This document shows positions 29,824 through 40,330 of a stretch of 64,000 bases of DNA, piece after piece (within the stretch, counting starts at the first letter, position 1; each line of letters begins with the position of its first letter). The notes below the pieces were generated by a model. That model was not told the DNA's origin. It saw only the letters and a program-made list of their open reading frames with translations, and made no database searches. The stretch covers positions 97,950,678-98,014,677 of the forward strand of contig OY757011.1 in NCBI GenBank assembly GCA_963580285.1. The letters are read 5' to 3'. A program made the position numbers and the translations under genes. The stretch is from Lucinisca nassula (Eukaryota > Mollusca > Bivalvia > Lucinida > Lucinidae).

Positions 29824-30589
29824 CACAGCAAATTTATGATGCCCCACATAAATTTGTCCCCCAATTCAGCAAGTCAACATTTTTATGAATATAGCCTTTT
29901 TATCCTTGTCCTGTTATTCTAACTACATATTAGGATTTTACATTTGGAAAGAAGGGTCTGTAACAAATTGATTGACTACTTCCTCAAATGTATTTAAAAA
30001 TATGATATTGCCCACAGCAGTGAGATGAACCCTATCCGTCTTAAATAGCCCTGTTGTATTGAAATCGAGCACATGCTTGATTGTTCGGTCACTACATTTA
30101 AAGCAGGCTGTCTACCCGATTGGTTTATACGCCTCCTATGATCCAGCTTTTTAAGCCCTTCATGAGTGTTGTCCGCCCCCAGCCACGACTGACAATTAGG
30201 GAGGATGTCTGATCATACCGTTTGAGCTTCGGGATAGATAGAAGCCATGTATGCAAATTAGCTTTTAAAAGTCTTTAAGAAGTTTGCTTTGGGACCACTC
30301 AACAAGGTTGTTGCCCCCGAGGTGAATAATTATCATCACAAGGGTTGAATGAAACTGCAGCAACCATTGGAGCTCGGTGTCGTAGTGATACCAGTGCACC
30401 GCTTTACCCTAATAAAAATTTTAGCTAACAATCACTGCATTAGCTGGAGGTCTGAGAGCTGATAGATACACTGTCAGCAAGGTGTGAAACCAGGGAATCA
30501 CCGATAAGCAATATATCTGTAACAGACAATTTAAAAACGTATGTACCATGTTACCGCCCCAGTTTTCCATCAACCAAGTTCTTTTATGG
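29824..30589. other. Unassigned stretch beside DIRS-like remnant
   Basis: No intact frame. It may belong to the 3' part of the minus-strand DIRS-like element, but no motif is visible. Confidence 0.3.
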
Positions 30590-30829
30590 CTATACTAGAA
30601 TACCCTTAGCTGCCAAATTAATAGCCCTTCCAATTCTAAAGGAATGTGCAGCATAAAGTTGCTTTGGAAGTCCTAATTTATTTTCTACAGCTGACACAAG
30701 AATGCCACTGAGCTGACAGTGTTTTAATGAATAGCCATTCCGGAGGCAAAAGAAGTCTAGACTACCATCAGGCTTCCACATCATATATTGTTTGACAACC
30801 AAGGCAACATATAGATGCATTGATTGCAA
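30590..30829 (-). pseudogene. Tyrosine recombinase remnant, DIRS/Ngaro-like
   Basis: A 79-residue open stretch contains YAAHSFRIGRAINLAAKGI, which matches the H-x-x-R segment of tyrosine recombinases in DIRS-type retroelements, with the usual helical Ala-rich follow-up. The upstream catalytic Arg region and the final catalytic Tyr are absent or out of frame. It lies 3' of the reverse-transcriptase remnant on the same strand, the order expected for DIRS elements. Confidence 0.55.
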
Positions 30830-30899
30830 GTGGGATGCACGATATTGTTGGAGGGCAGTTATGTCTCAACTAATTCTAAAGATGAAGTATATATTTATG

Positions 30900-31275
30900 C
30901 AGTTTATTTATCTGATTAGAACTATCTCATCCAACATTACCCTGCGTGAGTGGGTATGTGTGATTAGAATGTGGTGTACTGCAAGGTGCAGTGCTCAGTA
31001 CTCTACATTTTAATAAATGCATAAATTAAAATAAATAAATAAATACATAAATGGAAATATCTCATTAAACATTACCCTCCGTGAGTGGTAAGGTTGATCC
31101 GTAGATTTGAAAAGATTGTTGTGTACTGCAAGGTTCAGTGCTCGGCACTCTACATTTAATATGTCATGGAAATATCTCGATTAACATTGCCTTCCGTGAC
31201 TTGGTAAGGTTGGTCTGTAATTTTGAATAGAATGTGGTGTACTGCAGGGTGCAGTTCCCAGTACACTACTGTTTT
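30900..31275 (+). repeat. Three tandem ~115-bp units with RT-like word
   Basis: Each unit has AACATTACCCT.CGTGAGTGG followed by GTGTACTGCAAGGTGCAGTG-like sequence. In one frame the latter reads GVLQGSVLGTLHF-like, similar to a LINE reverse-transcriptase motif. Units start near 30930, 31060 and 31175. A 23-base T run follows. Confidence 0.45.
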
Positions 31276-31515
31276 TTTTTTTTTTTTTTTTTTTTATAAA
31301 TCAAAAATAAATAACAGAAGATGCTCCAAAGATGGTAAAAATTATCCACTGGACCACTGGTCTTATCTCATTACCTACAAAGTAGGCACCAAAACCGAGT
31401 TCAAACCCCTTGCACGAATGGTGCAGTGCTGTAAGTCCTCATTTGACATCCAGAACCGGTCATGAGAAACGGAAATACCATAATTTTTTTTTTTTTTTTA
31501 AATTGTACCCAAAGT

Positions 31516-31860
31516 TCAAATTCCTTCATGTCTGCTGTGATGCGAAGGTGACTGTGTATCTTTGATAAACCACATGTAGCATTCATAAATTGCCCACAAA
31601 ATGGACTCCCCAGTACCAAGCAGGAAACTGTCAAGATAACACATGAATCGTCCCTCAGAAACATGTCTAGCTACCCAGAATTCCAAAAAAGTAGCGACAG
31701 TCTCGAAAGTCTGGCGTGCTATGCTGCAACCAAATGGCATTGCTTAAACAAAATAAAAACTTCCCGTCAAGCTTGAATCTGAGCTGATCAGAGTCTAAAG
31801 GAGAGACGAGTAATAGCCCAAATTTTCCTTTTATATCGGAATTTACCAAAAGGCAACCAC
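31516..31860 (-). pseudogene. Reverse transcriptase remnant, DIRS/Ngaro-like
   Basis: Two frames on the minus strand together resemble the palm of DIRS-type reverse transcriptase: NSDIKGKFGLLLVSP and DQLRFKLDGKFLF (31667-31849), then AMPFGCSIARQTFE and CYLDSFLLGTGES in another frame (31516-31740). A frameshift near 31745 separates them. The catalytic YLDD is YLDS. With the recombinase remnant at 30590 it marks a dead element of about 1.3 kb or more. RNase H and gag were not recognised. Confidence 0.58.
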
Positions 31861-31988
31861 AGCCTTAAGCTTGTACCATTTGCACAATATAATATACAAG
31901 ACCTAATGGTGATATGTGCAGAGTTCATAGCGAACAAGAGTCAAAAGGTCCAGCCACTCTCGCTGCTTTAACTTTTTTTTTTTTTTTA

Positions 31989-33955
31989 GCTCACCGTCAC
32001 GTAGTGACGAGGTGAGCTTTTGGGATCACGTTTTGTCCGTCGTCCGTCGTCCGTGCGTCCGTCCGTCCGTCTGTGCGTAAACAATTTCTTCAAACGACAT
32101 CTCCTTCTAAGCCACTGATCGGATTTTGACCAAACTTTACAGGAATGATCCTTAGGTGGTCCCCTTTCAAAGTTGTTCAAATGGTTCCGGTCCGTTGCAC
32201 ATCTAGGTCACAGGAGCAAAAAATAGATTTTTTTCACCAAAAACTTAAAAAATCTTCTTCTCTGAAACCACAAGGCCCAGGTCTTTGATATTTGGTATGG
32301 AGCTTCATCTAGTGGACCCCTACCAAGATTGTTCAAATTATAATGCTGGGGCCAAAAATGCCCCCGCCCTGGGGCCCTTTGGTTTTACATAGGCTTATAT
32401 AGGGAAAATCTTTAAAAATCTTCTTCTCTGAAACCACAAGGCCCAGGTCTTTTATATTTGGTATGAAGCTTTATCTAGTGGACCCCTACCAAGATTGTTC
32501 AAATTAGAGTGCTGGGGCCAAAAATGCCCCCGCCCCGGGGCCCTTTGGTTTTACATAGGCTTATATAGGGAAAATCTTTAAAAATCTTCTTCTCTGAAAC
32601 CACAAGGCCCAGGACTTTGATATTTGGTATGAAGCTTCATCTAGTGGACCCCTACCAAGATTGTTCAAATTTTAGTGCAGGGACAAAAAATGCCCCCGCC
32701 ACAGGGCCCTTTGGTTTTACATAGGCTTATATAGGGAAAATCTTTAAAAATCTTATTCTCTGAAACCACAAGGCCCAGGACTTTGATATTTGGTATGAAG
32801 CTTCATCTAGTGGACCCCTACCAAGATTGTTCAAATTTTAGTGCAGGGACAAAAAATGCCCCCGCCACAGGGCCCTTTGGTTTTACATTGGCTTATATAG
32901 GGAAAATCTTTAAAAATCTTATTCTCTGAAACCACACGGCCCAGGTCTTTGATATTTGGTATGAAGCTTCATCTAGTTGACCCCTACCAAGATTGTTCAA
33001 ATTACAGTGCTGGGGCCAAAAAGCCCCCGCCCCGGGGCCCTTGGTTTTACATTGGCTTATATAGGGAAAATCTTTAAAAATCTTCTTCTCTGAAACTGCA
33101 AGGCCCAGATCTTTGATATTTAGTATCAAGCTTCATCTTATAGACCTCTATCAGGCTTGTTCAAATTATAGCCCTGGGGCCAAAAATTCCCCCGCTCCAG
33201 GGCCCTTTGGTTTTACATAGATTATATAAGGAAAATCTTTAAAAAATCTTCTTTTCTGAAACCACAAGGCCTAGGTCTTTAATATTTGGTATGAAGCTTC
33301 ATCTAGTGGACCTCTACCAAGATTGTTCAAATTATAGCCCTGAAACCAAAAATGCCCCCGCTCCGGGGCCCTTTGGTTTCACATAGACTTATGTAGGGAA
33401 AATCTATAAAAATCTTCTTCTCTGAAACCGCAAGGCCCAGGTCTTTGATATTTGGTATGAAGCTTCATCTAGTGGACCCCTTTCAAGATTTTCAAATTAT
33501 AGTGCTGGGGCCAGAAATGCCCCACCCCAGGGCCCTTGGTTTTACATTGTCTTATATAGGGAAAATCTTTAAAAATCTTCTTCTCTGAAACTGCAAGGCC
33601 CAGATCTTTGATATTTAGTATCAAGCTTCATCTTATGGACCTCTATCAGGCTTGTTCAAATTATAGCCCTGGGGCCAAAAATGCCCGCGCCTGGGGACCC
33701 GTTGGCTTTACATTGTCTTATATAAAGAAAAAAAAACCTTTATAAACATTGTCCTCTGAAACTGCAAGGCCCAGGTCTTTGATATTTGGTGTGTAGCTTC
33801 ATCTAGTGGACCTCTAACAAGATTGTTCAAATTATAGCCCTGGGGCCAAAAATGCCCCCCACTCCGGGGCCCTTTGGTTTTACATAGACTTATATAGCGA
33901 AAACATTTAAAAATCTTCTTGTCTGAAACCAGAAAGCTCAGGTGTTTGATATTTG
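31989..33955 (+). mobile_element. Tandem-core element, GCTCACC family, 5' part without 3' end
   Basis: Starts AGCTCACCGTCACGTAGTGA, a hairpin with GACGAGGTGAGCT, then GTCCGTCGTCCGTCG. About eleven units of 166 bp follow, each with AATCTTCTTCTCTGAAACCA and GGTATGAAGCTTCATCTAGT. The array stops at about 33955 with no GGTGAGC end. Complete relative at 57151-59409. Confidence 0.65.
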
Positions 33956-34192
33956 TATGAAGCTTTGTCTTGTGGGCCTTGTGGTAATGATAATAGTTGT
34001 CTGAATAATATTGACAGTATGATTATTTTTTTTTTTCAGATCAGATTCAAGGCATCATTTCAATTCCCTGAAGATGTAGTAGTTTCCAGCTTGGTGAAGA
34101 GCAATATTGGTGTCGTTTATAGTCGTGCCCGGAATATTGTTTATTGTGGCTTAAGAATATTAATGATAGTTTATTTTATAAAAATAGTTCAT

Positions 34193-34512
34193 TTGTGCCG
34201 GCCTTGGTGTCTCTGTTGGATGCACTTCTGACTGGTGATCAGGAGGTCACATGTTTGATACCTGCAGGGGTTGGCAACATTCATTTGCGAAGATTGATCA
34301 CGGAATCTTTTTTAAGATCTTTAGTGGAAATTTGTCAGGAAATCTTTTCCACAGTCTTTCTTTCCCTTTCGCTGATTCAAGAAGGCCAGTGGTCAATTTC
34401 TGGCTAAAGAATGTGACTGCACTGGCCTGTCTGGGAAGTGTGGTTAGTTAAACTGACTGGCTCAAAAATGACATAGTGTTAGCTTGGACATAAAACTCCA
34501 AAACAAATAAAC
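34193..34512 (+). mobile_element. tRNA-derived SINE
   Basis: GCCGGCCTTGGTGTCTCTGT head, CTGACTGGTGATCAGGAGGT, body as at 16134, tail AAACAAATAAACAAACG. The B box has decayed to TGTTTGATACC. Confidence 0.65.
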
Positions 34513-35142
34513 AAACGTTTTCTTCTGGAGCGAGCACTAACAATAAATATCCTCAAAAGGGGTGATCGCAGATGTACCAGGTAAGAAAGATGAAGGTTGT
34601 TTGGTCGGTCTCTAGACATTTTGTATAATTTTCAAATTTCGAAGCTTGTAAAAGATATAAGATGTTCACCATCTATGCACAATCTGCAGAGTGCAGAGTG
34701 CAACTTTTAGATGCCATGTACCCAGGGTAAGGACAAAATAGTCAAAAAAGAACATAAATCATTGCCTTTGTATAAAACTCATACCATCCTGTGACAGAAT
34801 GTGTGAGGTATTAATAACTTTTAATGATAAATCTATTTGGTTTCAAAGATACACAAAATAAAAACTCCATTTTGCCTGTGGTAATACCTTCATCTGTGCA
34901 TAGAGGGTCTCTTCCTGAAGTAAAACCGCCTTGCTGATCATATTTTTATGCTCCCGGTAGGGAGACATATTTAATACTTTGTCACCTTTTTCACTGTTCA
35001 ATGAATGAAAAATTCATCAATACAAACCCAATCTACTTTTTATAATGAAAATTATTTATGAGTTTCATATTAAATAGCTTTATAGATTTGAGGTCAAAGT
35101 TACTGCAATATTTGTAATGGTATTTACTAATCAGAATTATTT
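34513..35142. other. Intron, mostly unassigned
   Basis: Includes a lone element start near 34946 (TTTATGCTCCCGGTAGGGAG) that lacks core units. Otherwise AT-rich without coding signal. Confidence 0.35.
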
Positions 35143-37726
35143 TTATGTCCCCGGTACTTATAGCGGGGACAAAATGTTTTTGCCCTGTCTGTGTTTGTTG
35201 GTTGGTTTGTACGTGGACAACTTAAACGTTGGTCATAACTTTTGAACCATTTGAGATAGAACCTTCATATTTGACATGTAGGTTCCTTGTGACAAGAGCT
35301 TTCCAAACATATAAAAAATTGACCTGTGACTTTGACCCTGACCCATGACCTACTTTAAAGAAAAAAAAAATAACATTGGTCTTAACTACTGAACCATTTG
35401 AGATAGAGCCTTCATATTTGGCATGTGGGTTCTTTGTGACAAGGACTTCCCCCACTTACTCTAAAACTATTGTCCCTGACCTTGAACCATGACCTTCTTG
35501 TAAGAAAAAAACAACATTGGTCATAAATTTTGAACGGTTCATATTTTGCATGTAGGTTCCTTGTAATAAGGGCTTTGCCCCCATACAAAAAATTTGACCT
35601 GTGACCATGACCTTGACCATTGACCTACTTAAACAAAAAAATAACATTGGTCATAACTTTTGTACAGTTTGAGATAGAGCCTTCAAATTTTGCATGTATG
35701 TTTCTTGTGACAACAGCTTCACAACCATACAAAAAAATTTGACCTGTGACCTTGACCATTGACCTATTTGAAAGAAAAATAACATTGGCCATAACTTTTG
35801 AACCGTTTGAGATGCAGCCTTCATTCATATTTTGCATGTAGGTTCCTTGTGACAAGGACTGCACAACCCATACAGAGAATTTTGACCTGGGACCTTGACC
35901 TAATTTTGATCCCCCGCCACAAAGCATAGCAGGGATTACAGGAATGACCTTTATCTGTCCATCCATCTGTCTGTCCATAACACTTTCCGCTCCATATCTT
36001 CTGAACCCTTTGATAGATTTTCATTAAATTTGGTCGATTATTTGTGTCGGATAGGTGGTGTGCAGAACCCATAAATGAACCCTGCCAACTCAAGGTCAAG
36101 GTCACAGTTGAAGGTCACAAGTTTAAAACTTTGAACTTTGTGTCCGTTCCATATCTCCTTTACCTGTGGAAGGATTTTCATTAAACTTTGGTCAAATATT
36201 CTTTTCAGTGAGGTGATATGCAGAACCCATAAATGAACCATGCTGATCCAAGGTCAAGGTAACATTTGAAGGTCAAGAGTTTGAAATTTTGAATTTTGTG
36301 TCCGTTCCATATCTCTTTAACCCCTCTAAGGATTTTCATTAAACTTTGGTCAATTATCCCCCTCAGTGAGCTCATGTGCAGAGCCAATAAATGAATCATG
36401 CTGACACCAGGTCAAGGTCACATTGGAAGGACTCGAGTTTGAAACTTTGAATTTCATGTCCATTCAATATCTCCTTCAAAGGATTTTCATTAAACTTTGG
36501 TCAATTATCCCCCTCAGTGAACACATAAATAAACCCTGCTGACTCAAGGTCAAGGTCACAGTTGAAGGTCACCAGTTTGAAACTTTGTATTTTGTATCCG
36601 TTCCATATCTCCTTTATCCTTGGAAGGATTTTCATTAACCTTTCGTCAAATATCCCCCTCACTGAAATGATGTGCAACACCCATAAACCAAGCCAATTCA
36701 AGATCAAGGTCACAGGTGAAGGTCACGAGTTTGAAACTTGGAATTTTCTGTCTGTTCCATATCTCCTTTACCCCTGGAAGGATTTTCATTAAACCTTGGT
36801 CAGTTATCCCCCTCAGTGAGCTGATGTGCAGAACACATAAATAACTGGGATTTTCCTACCCTTCATAATCAGGGTCCAGGGGCCGTTGGGTTTGGGAAAA
36901 ACATCTTGCTAATATTAAAGTCGGGAATTTAAATCAGCTGTAACTTTGTCAATTTTGGTTCAATTTTTATGAAATTTTCATCAAAATGTAGCACAAATTC
37001 AGGAATTGGGAAATTTGTAGTAATTTGGGAATATCTGTCTCTAAATTGGGAAAAAGTAGGGGCCGATTATCTGCCCAAAATTTGCACTAGGAAAATCCCT
37101 GAAATAAACTATGCCAGTTCAAGGTCAATGTCACAGTTGAAGGTCATGAGTTTGAAACTTTGTATTTTGTGTCCGTTCCATATCTCCCTTATCCGTAGAA
37201 GGATTTTCATTAAACTTTCGTCAAATATCCCTTTCACTGAGCTGATGTGCAACACCCATAAATAAACCCTGCCAACTCATGATGAAGGTCACAGATAAAA
37301 GTCATGAGTTTGAAACTTGGAATTTTGTGTCCGTTCCATATCTCCATTACCTATGGAAGGATTTTCATTAAACTTTTGTGAAATATACCCCTCAGTAAGC
37401 TGATGTGCAGAACCCATAAATAAACCATGCCAACTCAAGGTCAAGGTCACAGGTGACGGTAACCTTGAGCCTTGATACAAAATGCGGCAGGGGATTTGAC
37501 TGTCCCTCAGACTACTTTCTTGTAAAGATAAAATTAGTATTGGTCATAACTTTTGAACTATTTGAGTTCAAACCTTTATATTGAGCGTGAAGGTTCCTTG
37601 TGACAATGTCTGCCTACTCAAACAAAAAAATCTTGACCTGTGACCTTGATCTTGACCTGTGACCAACTTCGAAGAAAAAATTACCATGCCATGGGACATA
37701 TTCGTGTTTCACAAACACATCTTGTT
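35143..37726 (+). mobile_element. Tandem-core element, TATGTCCC family, with nested element
   Basis: Starts TTATGTCCCCGGTACTTATA. Units with GGTCATAACTTTTGAACC, TTTGCATGTAGGTTCCTTGT and GACCTTGACC. Ends with GGGACATA, a GTGTTTCACAAACAC hairpin and ATCTTGTT. Interrupted at 35907-37522. Confidence 0.65.
35907..37522 (+). mobile_element. Tandem-core element, GATCCCCCGCC family, nested
   Basis: Starts TGATCCCCCGCCACAAAGC. Units of about 156-190 bp with CCGTTCCATATCTCCTTTAC, GGATTTTCATTAAACTTTGG and CAAGGTCAAGGTCACA. Ends GCGGCAGGGGAT, CTGTCCCTCAG and CTTTCTTGT. An inverted-looking internal piece lies near 36840-37100. Confidence 0.6.
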
Positions 37727-37831
37727 AAAGTTTATTTTTCTTAATTTATTTAAACAGTAATTTTTTTTAGAATATAAAAAAAATTGTCTGTTTCTACAAC
37801 ATTGACTAATATAGTTTTTCTTTTCTTGTAG

Positions 37832-38031
37832 TATCAACAATATTTGTGATAAAAGAACATTATATTGTGTTTTGATCATATAAACGAAGTGATAACTACA
37901 TCTTTGATAGTGATATCTACACCTTTAATAGCTACATATATAAACGGTGTTTATTAAGAGTGAAAAGAGACTAGTGTGCTGTGTAAACAGAAAAAAGACT
38001 GTCCTTGAACAACTCGTCACTGTATTCCAAG
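37832..38031 (+). other. Possible 5' untranslated exon of the Helentron
   Basis: TTTTTCTTTTCTTGTAG precedes 37832 and CAAG-GTAAAT ends it at 38031. A second acceptor, TATATTTCAG, ends at 39805, eight bases before the ATG at 39814. The pair would make a spliced leader for the Helentron gene. Only splice-site-like sequence supports it. Confidence 0.3.
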
Positions 38032-39805
38032 GTAAATGAACATTTGTTCAATTATGAAAAACTAATGGCTATATGATTTTGGCATAATCAAGAGTGGATC
38101 ACACCTTTTGTTTGATGGAAGAATAGTTTGTTTAATCAGTGCAAAATGAATGGAGACAGTGGTTGCATTATTATTAACATGAAAATCCTAAATATTGCAT
38201 TTTGATAAATTGATTCAAAGTTGTCAGTAATGTTTAATGCTATTGTGTTTGAAACTGAAGGTCAAGATCACTTTTACTGCAACAAAAATGTTGGAGGCCA
38301 TTAAGAGGTAGTGAAGTATCGAAGAATAAAAACTGTACCATTTTTAACAACTATGTTCCTTTGTTTTACAAATTAATGCCAGTCAGGAGAACCCCTAGAA
38401 AAGTCTTTTAATCAAGGGTAAAAATACTTCAGGAACTGATTGAAGCAGAACCCAAAGCCTATCCCAAAGGGAAAGATGAACAGACACTTCTAAACAAACA
38501 ATTAGATTAAAGACAACAGCTCTTTAACCTGCTGGCCTTGGTACCTTAGTCGGATACTGGTTAACCGCTTATGTATAAGTCGCCCTTGAAGTGTGGTAAG
38601 GTAAACTGACTGGATAAGAAATAACTTTAATTGATCTGACTGGGCCATAAAACTCCAAAACAGACAATAAAAGCAGTTCTTTACCAAATAGGTAATAACT
38701 CTGTAACCTTTACTAAATTAAATAATTTGGACACATAAGTGTTGAAAAATTACAACATATAAAAATTTAACAACAGCAAAACAGACCAATCACGAACGAA
38801 CGGCACAGTCAATTCGCAAATAAGATACTGCAAAAGAAGAACTGCTGGGACATCTTGGGGTGGCTAGTAACAATTCCTGGGGGTTTAAACTGGTTTTTCA
38901 GGGCCCCCAACCCTCCCACTAATCTTCCACTGTGGTTTACGCTTTTTATTCAGCTTTTCAGCTGAATTGATGTCATCTATTAACCCTTCACCACTGAGGG
39001 ATTTTGTGAATTTCGCTGATTTTCACAGTTGCACCTGACAGCAACTTCAACTAGCCTTTGTTTCAGAATGGATGGTCTGTTTTACACCAAGCTCGGTATG
39101 AATGTTCATTGGGCAGTAGCCTTTCAAATGCAACCTTTCATGACTTGAACATTGTTGTCATGGTAAAGAGGGGGCATCTCAAAGTTGGCAAAAAGTGTGT
39201 TTTCACATGAATTTTTGACCACATTTTTATCTTCACACAGCTGTCAAGGCAACAATTAAGGTGTTTGGCACTGGTCATTTTCACTGTTTGCAGCATGTTT
39301 TATCAGCATCAATTTTCAGGCATTTTTGACCCCAGACACCCTCAGATATACATTTTAGCGACCGGTTGGGCCATACACCCAAACTTTTTCGGGATGTGAG
39401 TGGGGGTGGCCCTTCAATCCCCCCAGAATATTTTCAGTGGGGAGGCGCGCGAAAAAACAGGCCACTTTTTTGCCCAACAAATCCTAAAGCAAACATAAAT
39501 ATCCAGGGGTAGAAATGCAGATTTTAGGTGCTTCTGGGGCTTAAAATAGGGGGGGGGGGATGCAGACATGTAAAAACACGTATCTGAGTGGGAAAGGGTT
39601 AAAAACACTTGATTGAAACTTTACACAATGCTAAAAGTCATCATGTGAAAGTCTGGAGGGCTATCATATTGTTTTACTGATTTCCTTGTCAAATTACTTA
39701 GAGCCAGTGAAAAATACATTCTGTTTTACAAAAACTCATCTAGTATTCCCCTTAAATATCTATATATTTCCATTGAAAGAAGACACCTACTTCTGTATAT
39801 TTCAG
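38032..39805. other. Putative Helentron leader intron with SINE fragment
   Basis: A 3' SINE piece lies at about 38540-38670 (GGTTAACCGCTTATGTATAA ... CCATAAAACTCCAAAAC). The remainder has no frame or repeat that is recognised elsewhere in the window. Confidence 0.35.
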
Positions 39806-39813
39806 GTTGAGTC

Positions 39814-39939
39814 ATGCCACGTAAGAAGACCTGGAAGAAGTCTTTGGCAAAGACAGTGATGAGAGCTGATGGTAGCAGCCCAGGGTTACTTTTCGCAGAT
39901 GTGGGCTTGACCCCCCTCACAGATCATGGAGGATCTAAG
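39814..39939 (+). CDS. Helentron polyprotein, N-terminal segment
   Basis: ATG at 39814 opens a basic segment (MPRKKTWKKSLAKTVMRAD) of 42 codons ending GGSK, then a stop created by the inserted MITE. The frame resumes at the second copy of the 8-bp duplication (40331-40338), because insert plus duplication is 399 bases. This is preferred over the later ATG at 40264, which lies inside the MITE. Confidence 0.6.
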
Positions 39940-40330
39940 TAGGGCTGGCTAATCGGAGCTGAAAAGATAATCGATTATCACTCCCATCATTGCGATCGAT
40001 AATCGATTAGTAATCGCTAATGTTTTTGTCATAATTTTACCTGTCTGGCTTTCTTCTGAGCATGACTCTTACCATATGATGCACTTTACCATATGTATAT
40101 TTGAACAGACAGTCCTGAGCAAACAGTGTAGACCCAGATGAGACGCCGCAGAATGCGGCGTCTCATCAGGGTCTGCACTGTTTGCCACTCATCAAGCTAT
40201 TTTAGGCATAACTTTGGGTAGTAAATTATACCTATCAAGTAATCGATTGAAAGCAAATCAGAAATGATAATCGTTTTTGTTGAATTTATCGATCGATTAA
40301 TCGATTATAAGATTAATCGTGTCACCCTTA
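39940..40330. mobile_element. hAT-like MITE inserted in Helentron
   Basis: GATCTAAG at 39932-39939 and 40331-40338 is an 8-bp duplication. Ends TAGGGCTGGCTAATC and the complement of TAAGGGTGACACGATTAATC, with many ATCGATTA words. Length and end sequence fit a non-autonomous hAT. A delta-type palindrome sits in its middle at 40119-40184. Confidence 0.75.

Noticed and set aside
32030..33955. 166-bp spaced repeats as a CRISPR array
   Set aside because: No constant short repeat with unique spacers; whole units are repeated, the sequence is eukaryotic, and there are no cas genes.
40264..40330. ATG at 40264 as true start of the Helentron protein
   Set aside because: This ATG and the next ~22 codons lie inside the inserted hAT-like MITE. 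The frame continues upstream of the insertion to an ATG at 39814.
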